64,000 bases of DNA from Portunus trituberculatus (lineage: Eukaryota; Arthropoda; Malacostraca; Decapoda; Portunidae), in assembly GCF_017591435.1 (NCBI RefSeq), contig NC_059303.1:17001709-17065708 (forward strand), written 5' to 3'. The translations under genes and the position numbers were made by a program. Below the pieces are notes generated by a model. That model was not told where the DNA came from and did no database searches. It saw only the letters and a program-made list of their open reading frames with translations. Within the stretch, counting starts at the first letter, position 1. Each line of letters opens with the position of its first letter. Below, piece after piece: positions 48,603 through 61,385 of this stretch.

Positions 48603-49130
48603 CTTACTTTTCCCTCCCTATCCTGGAAACAAGAAGGTGAAAATAAGGAAATAAGAAAACAATAATGGCTTTTCTACGTGGTAACTGACCCTCCCCTCTC
48701 TCTCTCTCTCTCTTTCTCTCTCCCTCTCTCCCTCTTTCACCTCTTACTTGTCCCCCTCTCATTCTCTCTCTCCTCTCTCCTCTCTTTCTCCTTTTTAACC
48801 CCCTCCCCCCTGCCTTTCTCTCCACGGCTCCCCCACACCTCACCTCCCCCTGAATGAGGTGAGGAGGAGAGTGTGGGGGAGTAAAATAGAATCAGAGTTG
48901 ATTTGAATAACAATGTATCAACCGGAGGGCGAGAGTCCATTATCCGGGACACTGTGTCGGCCTGGGTGGTCCCCCTGCCCCCCCCCTGCACCCCTCTCCC
49001 TGCCAGACCAGCCCCCTTCTCCCCTCCCTGTTCTTGATGCTTCCCTCCTCCCTTCCCCCTTTCTCTCTTCTACAGCTAGCACTGTGTCTTCTCCCTCCCT
49101 TCCCTTCCCTTCCCCTGTCCTCATCCCCTA

Positions 49131-49501
<371 letters not shown>

Positions 49502-49666
49502 CCATAACATCAATTAACTGCCATCACCATAATTGTGAATTCTTCCTTCGTGTAACCATTAAGACAGCCAACCATTGTATTATTATTATGACCACCATTA
49601 CAAAATATACATCATTTCCATTATAGTGTATACTGATGCCTGCCTCTATCATAGCCTTTAGGATCT

Positions 49667-49736
<70 letters not shown>

Positions 49737-49773
49737 TCTATCACTACTACTACCACTACCTCTATCACTACTA

Positions 49774-49848
<75 letters not shown>
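49667..49848 (+). repeat. (CTA)n trinucleotide tract
   Basis: CTA/TAC triplets with a CACCTCTATC-containing interruption repeated twice (49732-49777). Confidence 0.94.
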
Positions 49849-50256
49849 TATTCTCCTTCCCTTTTTTTATCTTTTTTTTTGCCTTCCATTCTTCTTCCGT
49901 CTTTCTTCACTTTCTACATCCTCTTCTATTCTTCCTTCTCTCTCTTTTCTTCGTTATTCAGTTATCCTCTTTCCACTATTACTAATATCAATTGGTGACT
50001 ATTTCTTCACCTACTTATTTCTTTCTATCTGTTACTATTCCTCCTTTTATCCCTTTTCTCTTTTACTTCTTATTCACCTCTCTGTCTTTCTTCCATATTT
50101 ATTCCCCATGTCTTTTTCTTATTCATTCTCATTCTCTTTATCTCTTTTTCTCCTTCCTATCTGTCTCCCCTCTTTCCCCTCATCACCTCTTCCCCCTTTC
50201 CTCATTCTCTGGGTGCAAGAGATCAGTCACTGCCATTATTCTTTGGACGATCGATG

Positions 50257-50292
50257 GTGATGGTGGTGGTGGTGGTGGTGGTGGTGGTGGTG
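50257..50292 (+). repeat. (GGT)n trinucleotide tract
   Basis: GGT triplets; (TTA)n follows at 50350-50408. Confidence 0.9.
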
Positions 50293-50540
50293 TAGCGGAT
50301 GACAAAGGTGATGAGGCAGACAAGAAGATTGATACGAATTTGGTTACTGTTATTATTATTTTTTTTATTATTATTTTTATTATTATTATTATTATTGTTA
50401 TTATTATTGGTTTTTTTTTTTGGTTATTTGTTTTTTTTCATTTTCTTTTTCGATTGTTTGTTTTGTGTCTACTGTTGAAAGAGTTGTTTTGCTTTTTATC
50501 TTTTATTTACTTATTTATTTTATTTTATTTAGTTTCTTTT

Positions 50541-50575
<35 letters not shown>

Positions 50576-50817
50576 GAGGATTTTCATTATTTCCTCATTT
50601 TCTTTTCTTTTATCATCATTATCTTCATTTTGCCCGATCATCATTTTGCTCGTAACTTTTTTTTTTCATTTTTTTGCTCATCGCCACTTTTTTTCCTTTC
50701 TTTTTTTTTTTCTTTTTATTTGTGTCTTCTCATTCCGTCTTTGTTCCGTCATTAAATATTTTGTCGACACAAGAAACTGTAAAAGGATCATCACTGCTTG
50801 GCTTGTTCGGTGATTAT

Positions 50818-50888
<71 letters not shown>
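50541..50888 (+). repeat. (GT)n at 50541-50573 and (CA)n at 50820-50888
   Basis: Complementary arrays 247 bp apart with T-rich sequence between. Confidence 0.93.
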
Positions 50889-50890
<2 letters not shown>

Positions 50891-51189
50891 CCCGGTCCCT
50901 CCTCGACACAGTTGATTTCATTCAGAATTTTACACCGCCAGCATCAATGATTCATAAGGAAACAGCACCCGGCCTTTCCTCCCTCCGTCCCTCCCTCTCT
51001 CCCTCCCTCTCCTTCCCTTCCTCCCACTCCCTTTCTCTTCCCTGTTCGCCTCCTTTCCCATCTTCCAGCGTCAGTCAGATTCTTAAGACATCTCCCAGTC
51101 TTAGTCGATATGAGCTTGGAATTAGCGAAGATGGAATACGATTACAGAGAAGAGAGAGAGAGAGGGAGATAGAAGAGAGAGAGAGAAAA

Positions 51190-51470
51190 AAAAAAAAACC
51201 GCTACCATTCGGATATGCGGAAAAATGGAATCAATCCAGCCGAAGAGCGACAAAATATAAATGAAACTGCGGTCCGCTTTCAAGTCCATAAAAATCGTAG
51301 CCGCCACAAAAGCGAGTTTAAAATCCGTACGAGGCGAGTCGCTAAATCATAAAAGCGACGAGCTGTTTGCCTTCCAGCTGAGCCCGGGCTGAACACCACA
51401 GATAGCTTTGAAATTTAAATCTTGATTCAATTAACTGGGGAATTAGGGCGATTTTTACCACCGTGTCAGA
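51190..51470. promoter_or_regulatory. Candidate conserved non-coding element / enhancer (low confidence)
   Basis: A unique island about 280 bp long between repeat-rich flanks, within the putative svp intron. It has several homeodomain-like AT cores in a GC-containing context: CCATAAAAATCG, AATCATAAAAGCG and TTGATTCAATTAACTGGG; also CTTTGAAATTTAAA (TCF-like). Function is inferred from motif density only. Confidence 0.25.
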
Positions 51471-51499
51471 AGGGGGAGGTTGTGGCAGATTTACTGTGG

Positions 51500-51900
51500 A
51501 GGGGAGAACACAGGGAGGCTGAGAAGGGGAGAAGGGAGGCTGGGGAGAAGTTCTGAGGAAGATGGAGGGTTTGGGGAGGACAAGAAAGGGAGGAAATGGG
51601 GAGAGTGAAGAGTAGGGAGAGAGAAGCATGTGTGAGTTGAGGTTTTGTTAAGAAGCAGACAGGCGGGGGACATCCCAGGGGAAGGAAGGGAGGAAGGGAG
51701 GGAGAAACTACGAAGGAAGAGGAAGAGGAGGAAGCAGAGGAAGGAAGATTGTGAAAATGAGAATAAATTAAATGAACGGAAGGAGATTTGGTTTGTTGAA
51801 GAGGTGACCTTGAAGAACAAGAAGAGGAAGAGGAGAAGGAGGATTAGGAAGAAGAGGAGGAGGAGTGGGTATGAAGGAGGGGGGGGTATTGTCCTGTGAG
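51500..51900 (+). repeat. Purine-rich low-complexity stretch
   Basis: GGGAGA/GAAGAGGAG text with no clean period. Open frames here are compositional. Confidence 0.7.
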
Positions 51901-52114
51901 GAGGAATATGCTAATGAAAAACAACACGTGAATGGGGAGGTGGATGAAGAGGCGCAGTGGTGATGGTGGTAGATCAGGAGGAAAGCGAAGAGGAATAAGT
52001 GGAGAGCTGAAGTGAAGTGGAGAAATTCTAGGATAGTGAAAATTGGAGCTCTGTTTGTTGATAATGTTTTGTATGTTTTAGTTTTGGTTTAAAGGGTTTT
52101 GCGAAGGTACATCA

Positions 52115-52118
<4 letters not shown>

Positions 52119-52192
<74 letters not shown>
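52119..52192 (+). repeat. (CT)n microsatellite
   Basis: Pure CT, 74 bp. Confidence 0.95.
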
Positions 52193-52195
<3 letters not shown>

Positions 52196-52868
52196 AATTG
52201 TAAGTTTTAATTTCTTCTTACAAAGCGAAGTAACAATTTTCTTTTGACATTAATGATCTTTACCGCTCTTCTTCGTCTCTTCCTCCTTCATAACCACCAC
52301 CACCACCACTTCCTCTTCTCCTCCTCCTCCTCCTTCTCCTCCTCCTTCTCCTCTTATTCTTCCTGCTCCTTCCCACGACTCCTCTCCTCTCTCGTCCTTC
52401 GATCGGCCCACACCAACTCTTGACTACTTTTTGCGTACCTTACCTCTTCTCTTCTCCTTCCTTCCCCTCCTCTCTCATCTCCTCCCCCTCCCCCATCACT
52501 CCTTTCCTACCCTCCCTCCTCCCTCCCTCCCCTCCTTCCTTCCTTCACCTTCCACTAACCTTATCCTTCATTCCTTTATTATGCCTTGTTCTCTTTTATC
52601 TGTTTTGTTCTTTCCCGTTTCTCTCTCTTTGTTATTTTGTCTATTTTTGTGCGGGTTCTTTTAATGTTCGTGTTTTCCAGTCGTGTTCTTAAATGTGTTT
52701 TTTTTTATTCATTTCTCAAGTTTGCCGGGTTGTATTTAATTGTGAGCAGACTTTTTTCCTACTTTTATTACTCTCTCCTCTATTTCCTGCTTTGTCAGCA
52801 TATACCTCACTCCTCTTCCTCATCCTTTTCCTCCTCTACATACCTAACGAGTTACCTCAGCATTCCGG

Positions 52869-52871
<3 letters not shown>

Positions 52872-52924
<53 letters not shown>

Positions 52925-52932
52925 CCTCTCTC
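52872..52932 (+). repeat. (CT)n microsatellite
   Basis: CT run with minor interruptions. Confidence 0.92.
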
Positions 52933-52939
52933 TTCCACC

Positions 52940-54480
52940 CATGAAGCGGGTTCGGGGGGTGCTGGAGGCGGGAGGAGACTGGTGAGGGATGGTGATGGGG
53001 GTGCCGAAGGTGGTTGGAGGGCGTGAGGCAGGAGGATGGTTGTCGGGGGAGGCGGGGATGAGTTGATGAGGGACGCTCGTGCCGGCCTCGCGACACTCGT
53101 GCCTCGGCAGACCCTCACCGCGCATGACTTGCCAGCCCTTCACGCAGGCAGCCATTCATAAAAAAAGTACCGTCTTGCTACCTCTCAGCCTCAGCCTCGC
53201 GTGGGAGAGAAGGATGTCATTGCGTTAGCAGGAAGTGCCGCACACATTGCCTTACAAGATTCCACAGGGGTCATCTTGATTGGCGTCTGTTGATCTGCCT
53301 TGTGCCAGAGCCTTTACCTCTTGCAGTGTATGAGGAGGAGAAGCTGACCATTGCAAGGCTCCCTTCCTCCCTCCCTCCCTTCCGCCTTCCACTCGGCACT
53401 CTACGCTTACTGACCTCTCCTCCAGCGACCCCTACCTCCGCCTGGCTTTCCAAATATGTGAGTCACCTCGAGCCTGAGACACACCTGTTTGGCGTATTGT
53501 TTGGCGTGTTCTCACTCAGCTTGGTCTGCTGGCAGCCCGCCCGCACCGACCCTGCGTGCTCCACCCATGCACTTGCTACCCGCGCCTCACTCATGCTCAT
53601 CGGCCTCTACAGCTCTTCTATGATCTCCGATGCCCCAACACTCGCCGCTCCTGCGATGCGGCGCGGGTGTGGCAGGAATAACACTCAGGGTCAGTGGAAG
53701 GAGAGGAGAGGCGAGGGGAGGGAGGCGCCAGCGGCTGGCGGGTACCGCTGGCCCGACCGGCCGGCATTAGCCATTCTTTACACCGTGATCACGTAATAAC
53801 ACCCGCGCCATAACTTACATCCTCCCTCACTCTGTTCACTTACGCATAATTGTCTTTCCTCCACCGTTTAAGAGGCCCGAGACCACGGCCACTACACGAG
53901 AACCCGCGGAACCGGGGGCTGCAGACCCATGAGGGCCTCGCGCCTCGCACCGCCCGCTGCCGACCACACGAAGCCTCGCCCAAACCCACACACTGAACGT
54001 GACGGGCATGACGCCGACACTCCGCCGCCTCGGCACAGCCACAGCTCGCCTCGTAATGTATACTGGCTGCCGATGGACATTTTGATACTGGTACAGGCAG
54101 AGAGAGACAGACGTAAAAAAAGTCACTATAATGGGATCCCTCCGTCACTGCCGCAGTAAGCGAGAAGAGACTGTCAACTCGCCTCGATACGATGACTCGC
54201 CAAACGCCGCACGTCTGCTCCTACAACTGCTGTAATAATTCATTCAGCGACGGCCACACTCCCGACGCTGACAAGAGGAGCTGCCGCACTGACATGGGGA
54301 CCTGAGGGCGGCGAGTGGCAGCAGGTGGCGACTGTGAGGGAGTGTGAGGTGTCCCCAAGAGTGTCAACATCAGCACCCTTTCTCCCTCCCTCCCTCCTTC
54401 CCTGTACTCCAGCACGGCAGTCAAGCACCACCTGTTCCGTTCAGAGCATCACTGGAGTTCCGCGTTCAGATGCAGGAGGA
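52940..54480. other. GC-rich unique island, no gene recognised
   Basis: Higher GC and many CpG, unlike the surrounding repeats. It holds open frames on both strands (for example + 53290-53796) with no recognisable domain. It could be a regulatory island or an alternative promoter/5' exon of svp; the sequence does not decide. Confidence 0.35.
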
Positions 54481-54517
54481 GGAACTATGGGAAGGTGAAG
54501 GAGACACCGCGACGGAA

Positions 54518-54520
<3 letters not shown>

Positions 54521-54601
<81 letters not shown>

Positions 54602-54708
54602 GGAGAAGGAAGGAAGGGCTCTGAGGGAGAATGGAAGGGCAGGGGGCGGGGGAGGCCGGACACAAGGTCAAGCCAGTCATGACCACAAGCTTACATCCCG
54701 CCCACACG

Positions 54709-54800
<92 letters not shown>
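54521..54800 (+). repeat. (GA)40 at 54521-54600 and (CA)44 at 54712-54800
   Basis: Two pure arrays separated by a G-rich spacer. Confidence 0.95.
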
Positions 54801-54803
<3 letters not shown>

Positions 54804-55021
54804 CACTAGATACAGAGAGAAAAGCGAATAGAACACAAGAGAAAAATAAAATAGGAAAAAAAAACGAACGAAAAGAAAGTTATAAGAAGATAAAAAAAAG
54901 AGATAGAGGAAAGTAAAATGTTGCGAAGTAAGAAGAGAGAAGCGATGAATACAATTGACACTTATTAAAACACAACACATGCTTTGAGGAGACGGCAAGG
55001 TTACACAGATATTTACGTAAA

Positions 55022-55022
<1 letters not shown>

Positions 55023-55076
<54 letters not shown>

Positions 55077-55500
55077 TGATTAGGATGAGTCTCTCGCTTC
55101 ATCCTCCTCCTCCTCATTCTCCTCCTCACTCCTTCCTCCTCCTCCTCCTCCTCCTCCTCCTCCTCCTCCTCCTCCTCCTCCTCCTCCTCCTCCTCACTCC
55201 TCACTAACCAAATAATCAACTCATGCAGAAGGGGAGTGAGGGAAGAATCTGATAATACCCTCCTCTCATTCACTCCTAAGCCTTCCTCCTCCTCCTCCTC
55301 CTCCTCCTCCTCCTCCTCCTCCTCCTCCTCCTCCTCCTCCTCCTCCTCCTCTTCCTTAACTTGCCTCACCCTCCCAGGCTGCCTCATTCCTCCCTCACCC
55401 CGCTCCCCGCTGTTTGCTCCCCCTTCCCTCCTCCCTCCGGCCTCTTCCTCGGCCTACCCCTCCCTCACACTTTGACCTTCCACGCACTCAACTCTCACGG

Positions 55501-55584
<84 letters not shown>
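55023..55584 (+). repeat. (GA)n, (CTC)n, (CTC)n, (CA)n cluster
   Basis: GA 55023-55072; CTC 55126-55197 and 55283-55350; CA 55506-55584. The inter-CTC spacer is unique. Confidence 0.94.
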
Positions 55585-55586
<2 letters not shown>

Positions 55587-56214
55587 TACAGTTCTCTCTA
55601 GCTAAGTATATAGAATGAAAAAGAAGAGAATGACTAAATAATAGATAGAAAGGATGGAAAAACAAAGAGAGACGAAACTAAAAGGAGAGAACTTAAAGGA
55701 TGTAAAGTAACGGGGCTAAACACACTCTTAGCCTCTACATCTGACCGCCTCATACCAACAGACACACCAATACTAACGTAACAATCGCTAGCAAAACCCG
55801 AGGAAGAAAACTGAACCAAAGAGAGAGAGAAAAGAAAAAAAAAAAAAGAAACAAGCATTGGACTGAAAAAATTGCAAGGAAGAGCAACGCAAATAAGAAG
55901 TGAAAGTGTCCTTCTGCCTCACGATGTGCCAGCAGCGTCGCAAGCTTCCACGGCCGCCCGATAGATGGCACTAGTTACAGGAAAGTCTCGAAGGAGGAAA
56001 AGTTTTGGTTCTTGATGTAGCGTGCAGGAGATTGAGGCTTGAGGGAGCAGTGTGAGGGAGCTGTTGCGATAGATCAAGGGAGAAAGGAGGAGGAGGAGGA
56101 GGGAGCGGGTGGGAGGGGAGAGGGAGAGGGACTATAGCAGAGAGTTTAAGGTCTTAGGAAAGGTTAAGAGGACACGTGGTTCGAATATTGCAGCGAGGAC
56201 ATAGTTAGTTGTTA

Positions 56215-56277
56215 TCTTATTATTATTATTATCATTATTATTATTTATTATTATTATTATTATTATCATTATTATAC
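56215..56277 (+). repeat. (TTA)n trinucleotide tract
   Basis: TTATTATTA with ATC interruptions, adjoining the T-rich (A-tail complement) end of the SINE at 56278. Confidence 0.85.
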
Positions 56278-56475
56278 GTTTTTTTTATACCATGTGGACT
56301 TTTCACGGGAATTTACGGGCTAAAGGGTACCTCCTATCTCAAAGTCCACCCTCTAGGAAACCGTTGCCCTGAGTGAGGAAGCCCAACCTACACTCGGACT
56401 GTGGACAGGATTCGAACCCGTGCGCTTGGAGACCCCTCGGACCCCAAAGTACACATGGTTCCACTGTACCACGGT
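56278..56475 (-). mobile_element. tRNA-derived SINE, family 1, copy 3 (reverse)
   Basis: CATGTGGACTTTTCACGGG through GAGTGAGGAAGCCCAACCTA to GGATTCGAACC (B box complement) and CCACTGTACCACGG. It shares the body with copies 1 and 2 with a short deletion after GGGCTAAAGGG. Confidence 0.85.
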
Positions 56476-57289
56476 TCTTGCTATTATCACCATTAGTCGT
56501 AGTACGTATCACCACCACCACCTCTACCACCACTACCAACACCACCACCACCATCACCACCATCACCTCCAACACAACCACCACCACAACCACAAAACAA
56601 CACAAAATCATCAATATTAACACCCACACCATTACCACAACTCAAGGAACCAAGAAATTAATCAGTAAGGGGACAGAGAGAACGAGAGAAGCACTTGGGG
56701 AGAGGAAGAGGGAGAGAAAGAGCGAGAGATAGAGAGAGAGAGATCATTGCCACTGGGGATTGCGAGAGGGAGGGTCATCAAGGCGGCCACGGGGTACAGT
56801 ACATTAAGCGGGCGGTGATTAGGACCTGAGGAAATGGTGGACGCCTTATCGATTCGTCTCCTCCGCTGGCTTTCACGGAGGAGGGCCGAGGGAGCGAGGA
56901 GGGCGTGAGGAGGGAATGACTCAAGGCAAGGGTGGAATGCAGGGCTGGAAGAGGGAGGGTGGAAGAGGTAAGTGGAAAGAAAAAAGAAGAGGATTAGATG
57001 ATATGAAGGGGAAAAAGTGAAGATGTGGAGGTGCAGGAACAGGAACCGAAGGGTGAAAAAAAAGAAACGTGATGTATGGAGGCAAGAAGGAAAAAATGCA
57101 GTGTCAGAGGTGAGAGAAGACGAAAAAAGAAAAAAAAGAGATGGTAGAGGATGGAAATATAAATAAAAGAAAAGGAAGTATCAGTGCTAGAAAGGAGTAC
57201 AAAAGTGTTAGAGGTGAAAAAATAAAAAAAAAGTAGAAATGAAAAAAAGTAATAGAAAATACGAAATCAAATATGGAGTGACAAGTGGA

Positions 57290-57446
57290 AGCTACAACAA
57301 CCTGGCCACACTGGCGTCGTGCTGGTGGTGGTGGTGGTGGTGGTGGTGGTGGTGACGGTGACGACAGGCCGCGTGTAGTAGAAGATCCCGGCCAGCGAGG
57401 TGAAGCCAAACATGGCGGTGATTAAGAGTGAGCGCAGAGGGAACAT
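57290..57446 (-). CDS. Candidate first exon of a type II membrane protein (doubtful)
   Basis: On the reverse strand, an ATG at 57446 with A at -3 opens MFPLRSLLITAMFGFTSLAG and then IFYYTRPVVTV. This is a short basic start, one roughly 18-residue hydrophobic segment, a Tyr-Tyr-Thr-Arg stop-transfer and a Thr-rich stem, the layout of Golgi glycosyl- or sulfotransferase N-termini. The Thr stem is encoded by a (CAC)n microsatellite. A weak donor (GGCCAG|GTTGTT) sits near 57300. No downstream catalytic exon was recognised, so it may be a chance open frame in a CpG-rich stretch. Confidence 0.2.
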
Positions 57447-57959
57447 CCTGCTTAGCCGCCGCTCCAAAAGGCATGATGATGGAGGCAAATCTTGTGTGAC
57501 CTGTAGTACGTGTCAAGTTTCCTTCTCCTCCTCCTCCTTGACCACTTCTTTCAATACGCTTTTTCTTTTTTTCTTTAATTTAGATTTTCATTGTCTGTAC
57601 TACGCCGGGCCTGGTAATGTCCTTCACGTGCCGTCAAGACAGACATCACAGGGACATGTGCCGCAATGCTCCAGGAAAGTCTTATAGTGGGCGGGCACAG
57701 ATGTCACCATCAGCTTACAGTGAACAAATTCGCCAGTAATTCCTTTGTATCATACCTAAGATAGATTAATATTTGTCAGATTTGTAGACGATCAAACTCG
57801 GCACCGCTGGTCTGCCGTGTGTCGGGACCAATCCCTGGATCGCTTGAGGCAGCTCCAGGAGGGCTTGCCGCGGACAACACCTCTGGTCCGCTGGCTGGAG
57901 GCGGACGCCGCGGCGGAAGCTGCTGCATAGTGTAAACAGGCGGCGGAGGAGTAGCTGGG

Positions 57960-58140
57960 TGCGCCAGCGAGACGGTCAACACGCCGCCCCCGCCGCGCCG
58001 CGACGTCCGCCTCCTCCATTTGCAACTCTGCAACTCATCGCGAATAGCTGTAATTAATTTTGGCGAGCTTAAAAACGCATTAAGACTTTGGCTTGACGTC
58101 AATTGGTTCGTCGTTAATGTAGACGTAATCTAGTGACACA
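57960..58140. promoter_or_regulatory. Candidate conserved non-coding element (low confidence)
   Basis: CpG-rich sequence runs into TAGCTGTAATTAATTTTGGC, TTGACGTCAATTGG (CRE-like TGACGTCA palindrome) and CGTCGTTAATGTAGACGTAA. Unique, inside the putative svp intron; motif-based inference only. Confidence 0.22.
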
Positions 58141-58938
58141 GCAAGGAAGGGAAAGGTTGGCGGGGCGGAGCGTGGAGACGCCATGGTCTGCGGCAGGAGT
58201 GACGCGCAGAGAGGAGGTCATCCGATGCCGCTGGCCGGGACCTCCAGTGTTTTGATAAGCGGGATGTGAACCTCTTATCGTCAAGACAAACAAACCAAAG
58301 AAATGTTTACTTGGTGTTTAATGGTGGGAGTATCAAAAGGCGCCTATCACGCACTCCCACAAGAGTTATTAACGCCACAAACACCCCTGCATTCCGCCCG
58401 CCGACCCTGGCGACCTGACCCCCTCCCAGGCACCGAAGGGGTCACGAGGCAGGGCGCGGGGGTCACGGTGTCGCTTTACCTCCGCCATGTGTCACCTAGC
58501 GCCGGCCCGCCGCGATAACCCTTTCACAACAACACGGCCGGCGCGCCCTCAGCCCCGCGGCCAATTAGCGGCTGAGTAGCGTCCTTGTTGGCCGCGCCGC
58601 CGAGCGTGATTCATTTACAAAATTCCAGAAGTGGGTAAATAAACGGTAAGCTAAATATAGTGAGAGGGACCGTTCAGGGGCGCCACCCGAGCTGGCGATG
58701 ATGTTCGGGCGTTATCAACAGGCCGAGCACATGTCACAGATAAGGCGAGGTGAGGCGCCCCTGTTGTTCCTCGGCCAGTGTTTACTCGCGGCATTCCTCT
58801 CCCGCGACCTTATAACGCCCCTCTGATGGCAGTCACAGGATACTCCTCAACGGGCTCTTGGGGTGCCTGGTGAAACGCCCGCGGGGGGAGGCATCCATCA
58901 CCGCGAGCACCGACGAGGAGTGACGAGTCCAACGAGAG

Positions 58939-59240
58939 GAGGAGGAGGAGGAGGAGGAGGAGGAGGAGGAGGAGGAGGAGGAGGAGGAGGAGGAGGAGGA
59001 GGAGGAGAAAGAAGATGAGGGATGCTGGAGCAATGGAAGTGGCAACAGCAACAGTTGAGCAAAAGCCACAAGGCGGAGCGTCACGAACAGCAGAGTTGCA
59101 AAAGCTATCGCGTCACCTTCAAGACGCAGAAGTGACGATTTATGCTCAAGACTAATTATTCATCGTTCTGAGCCTCCTCCTCCTCCTCCTCCTCCTCCTC
59201 CTCCTCCTCCTCCTCCTCCTCCTCCTCCTCCTCCTCCTCA
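58939..59240 (+). repeat. (GAG)n facing (CTC)n
   Basis: GAG triplets 58939-59008 and CTC triplets 59170-59240, 161 bp apart. They are complementary and convergent. Confidence 0.94.
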
Positions 59241-59717
59241 AACCACGAGGAAGGAAAGGCGACTCTTGAGAGGAAAGCGACGGAGGGACGCAACTCAATA
59301 TTGTTAGGGACAAATATATTACTCTCCTCTCCCCGTGATTTATGGATGCGCGCGTGCGGGCCTGCCAAGAATTTACTAATCTTCCGATGCAGCCAGCGGA
59401 GTGTCTGGGGGAGGGTAGGGCGGGCCAGGGGAGGCTAGGGAGGGGGGCGCTAAGTGGCTCCTGTGTGGCTGGTCAGTGCTTGAGGGTCACTTGGACAGTC
59501 TTAGAAGAGAAAAAAGAGGGAGAGGCTGAAGAGCTGAATTCCTAAGTGTGAGGTGCCGGCAGGGAGCGTCTGAGTGTGTCCCTGAAGGAGGAGGAGGAGG
59601 AGGAGGAGAATAGTTGGAGTGAAGATAGTAGAAATGGTTGGACCGAGAGCATTGATGTGGCCGAGGAAATGGAGAGGAGACTTCAAGTGGAACTACGACG
59701 GCTAAATTTATGGCTAA

Positions 59718-59721
<4 letters not shown>

Positions 59722-59783
<62 letters not shown>

Positions 59784-60031
59784 ACGTAATCACTCGCTCA
59801 ACAATTAATAAGGGCGTCGTAGTCTTTACGGCGGCGAGAATGACTGCCCCGCCTCGCCCCGCCTCTCCACGCCCTGCCCCGAATGGTCCCTCTACGGTGC
59901 GGAAGACTGACGGCGCGCCCCAAGAGGCCACTTTGTGCTTCCTCAGATGGAGTAAACAAAACACTATCGTCTGAGTGAGTGACTCCCGCTCGTGGAGGAG
60001 GAGGAGGAGGAGGAGGAGGAGGAGGAGGAGG
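59722..60031 (+). repeat. (CA)n at 59722-59782 and (GAG)n at 59995-60031
   Basis: Pure short arrays with CpG-rich unique sequence between. Confidence 0.93.
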
Positions 60032-60276
60032 TTCCCGTCAGGCGGTGAACGAAGAGGGAGGAATATTGCTCTGTCTTGTATAAAGAGGTATAAAAAAGGA
60101 GGGAGCGAGGGAGGGAGCGGGAAGGAAAGATGGAGGATGGGAGGGAAGGAGGGAGATGCTATGATAACAAAATATAAAGAACTACTATAACCAACAAGGA
60201 ATTATACACACCGCACTCAGAACTTTCACCTTCGCATGTCTTAGTCCTGTAGTTTTTTTTGCCCTGCCGTCTTCCC

Positions 60277-60492
60277 TTAAACCCCTTTAGTACTGAGATG
60301 CATTTCTACCTTGAGTTTTCAGTGTGATTAGACCATTTTATTGACATTAGGAAGAATCAATGGAGCTCAGAAGATTTATGGGCTAAAGTCTTCATTACTT
60401 TAATCTCCCACATGATTTTGCGAACTTGTATAAAATCACCAAATAGTAAGCAGAATGAACAACAAAACGCGTCACGGTATTGAACGGGTTAA
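60277..60492 (-). mobile_element. Family A TTAA MITE, full length (reverse)
   Basis: TTAAACCCCTTTAGTACTGA at the left and GGTATTGAACGGGTTAA at the right, 216 bp including both TTAA. Confidence 0.87.
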
Positions 60493-60957
60493 GCTAAAAA
60501 CGAAATACAAGCGACTTCCCATCCTAACGTGGTGAGTGGAGACGACTAATTCCTGTGGCCTGGATCCAATCTGAGTAAGTACAGCGAACACGAGTGATTG
60601 GCTCATTGATAACTTGGCGCCACAACACCGAGGTCAGAATGGGGAAGCAAGAGACACGAGGGGTTGGGGAAGGCACTCTCTGACACCACTACCACCACTA
60701 CCACCACCACTACCACCATCATCATTATCAGTGTCCCCTCACGTCGCCTTCGAGATGTGAAGCAGAGGTGACGCATTCAACGTGACAAGGCAAACAAGCA
60801 CCTACTTTAGCTGCGCCTGTGTAATGTTAGTCGATAATTTGTAAAGTTTGTCACGAGGAGTTTAAAAGATGCAGCAGACTCACTACACGTATCTACTTTT
60901 GAACGAGTGTGTGATGTTGGTGGATAATTTGTAATGATTTTTCTAGTGAGGGTCTTA

Positions 60958-61385
60958 ACGCCAGTATTCAGAAGCGCCTTGCTCTCACCACGACAGTTTT
61001 CCAAGGCTATAGAGACGACAAGCCGGGTTTTCAAGACTTTTTCTCTTAATAATAATTTAGAAATCTTGCTAGTCCATCACCGGAGTCATGAAAATATCTT
61101 TAATCGCTTCAGTACCATGACGCGTTTTCATATTCGTTCTGGTTACTGTTTGGTGATTTTAAACAGCTTTATAAACTTATGTGGGGATTAAAATAGTGAA
61201 GACGGTGGCCATTAATCTTTTGACCTCCATAGAGCCTTCCTAATGTCAATGAAATCGTCTAATCATGCACAAATCCCAAGGTAAAAATGTGTCCCAGTAC
61301 TGAAGAGGTTAAAAACATGAACATCTTCAACTAAAGCCTTTGGAAATTAGTGATGATGAGAAAACTAAGCGTTTAAGACTACTGT
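60958..61385 (-). mobile_element. Family B element interrupted by family A
   Basis: The left part CAGTATTCAGAAGCGCCTTG .. ATGAAAATATC stops at TTAA 61100. The right part resumes at 61313 (ACATGAACATCTTCAACT .. AAACTAAGCGTTT). Arrangement as at 34885. Confidence 0.8.
61100..61312 (+). mobile_element. Family A TTAA MITE inserted in family B
   Basis: TTAATCGCTTCAGTACCATG at the left; CCCAGTACTGAAGAGGTTAA at the right; 213 bp. Confidence 0.88.

Noticed and set aside
53290..53796. 168-codon open frame in a GC-rich island
   Set aside because: No recognisable domain and overlapping frames open on both strands; GC-rich composition alone can explain it.
54004..54345. Open frames overlapping GC-rich sequence near 53840-54430 on the reverse strand
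   Set aside because: Several frames are open over the same bases, none with a known motif.
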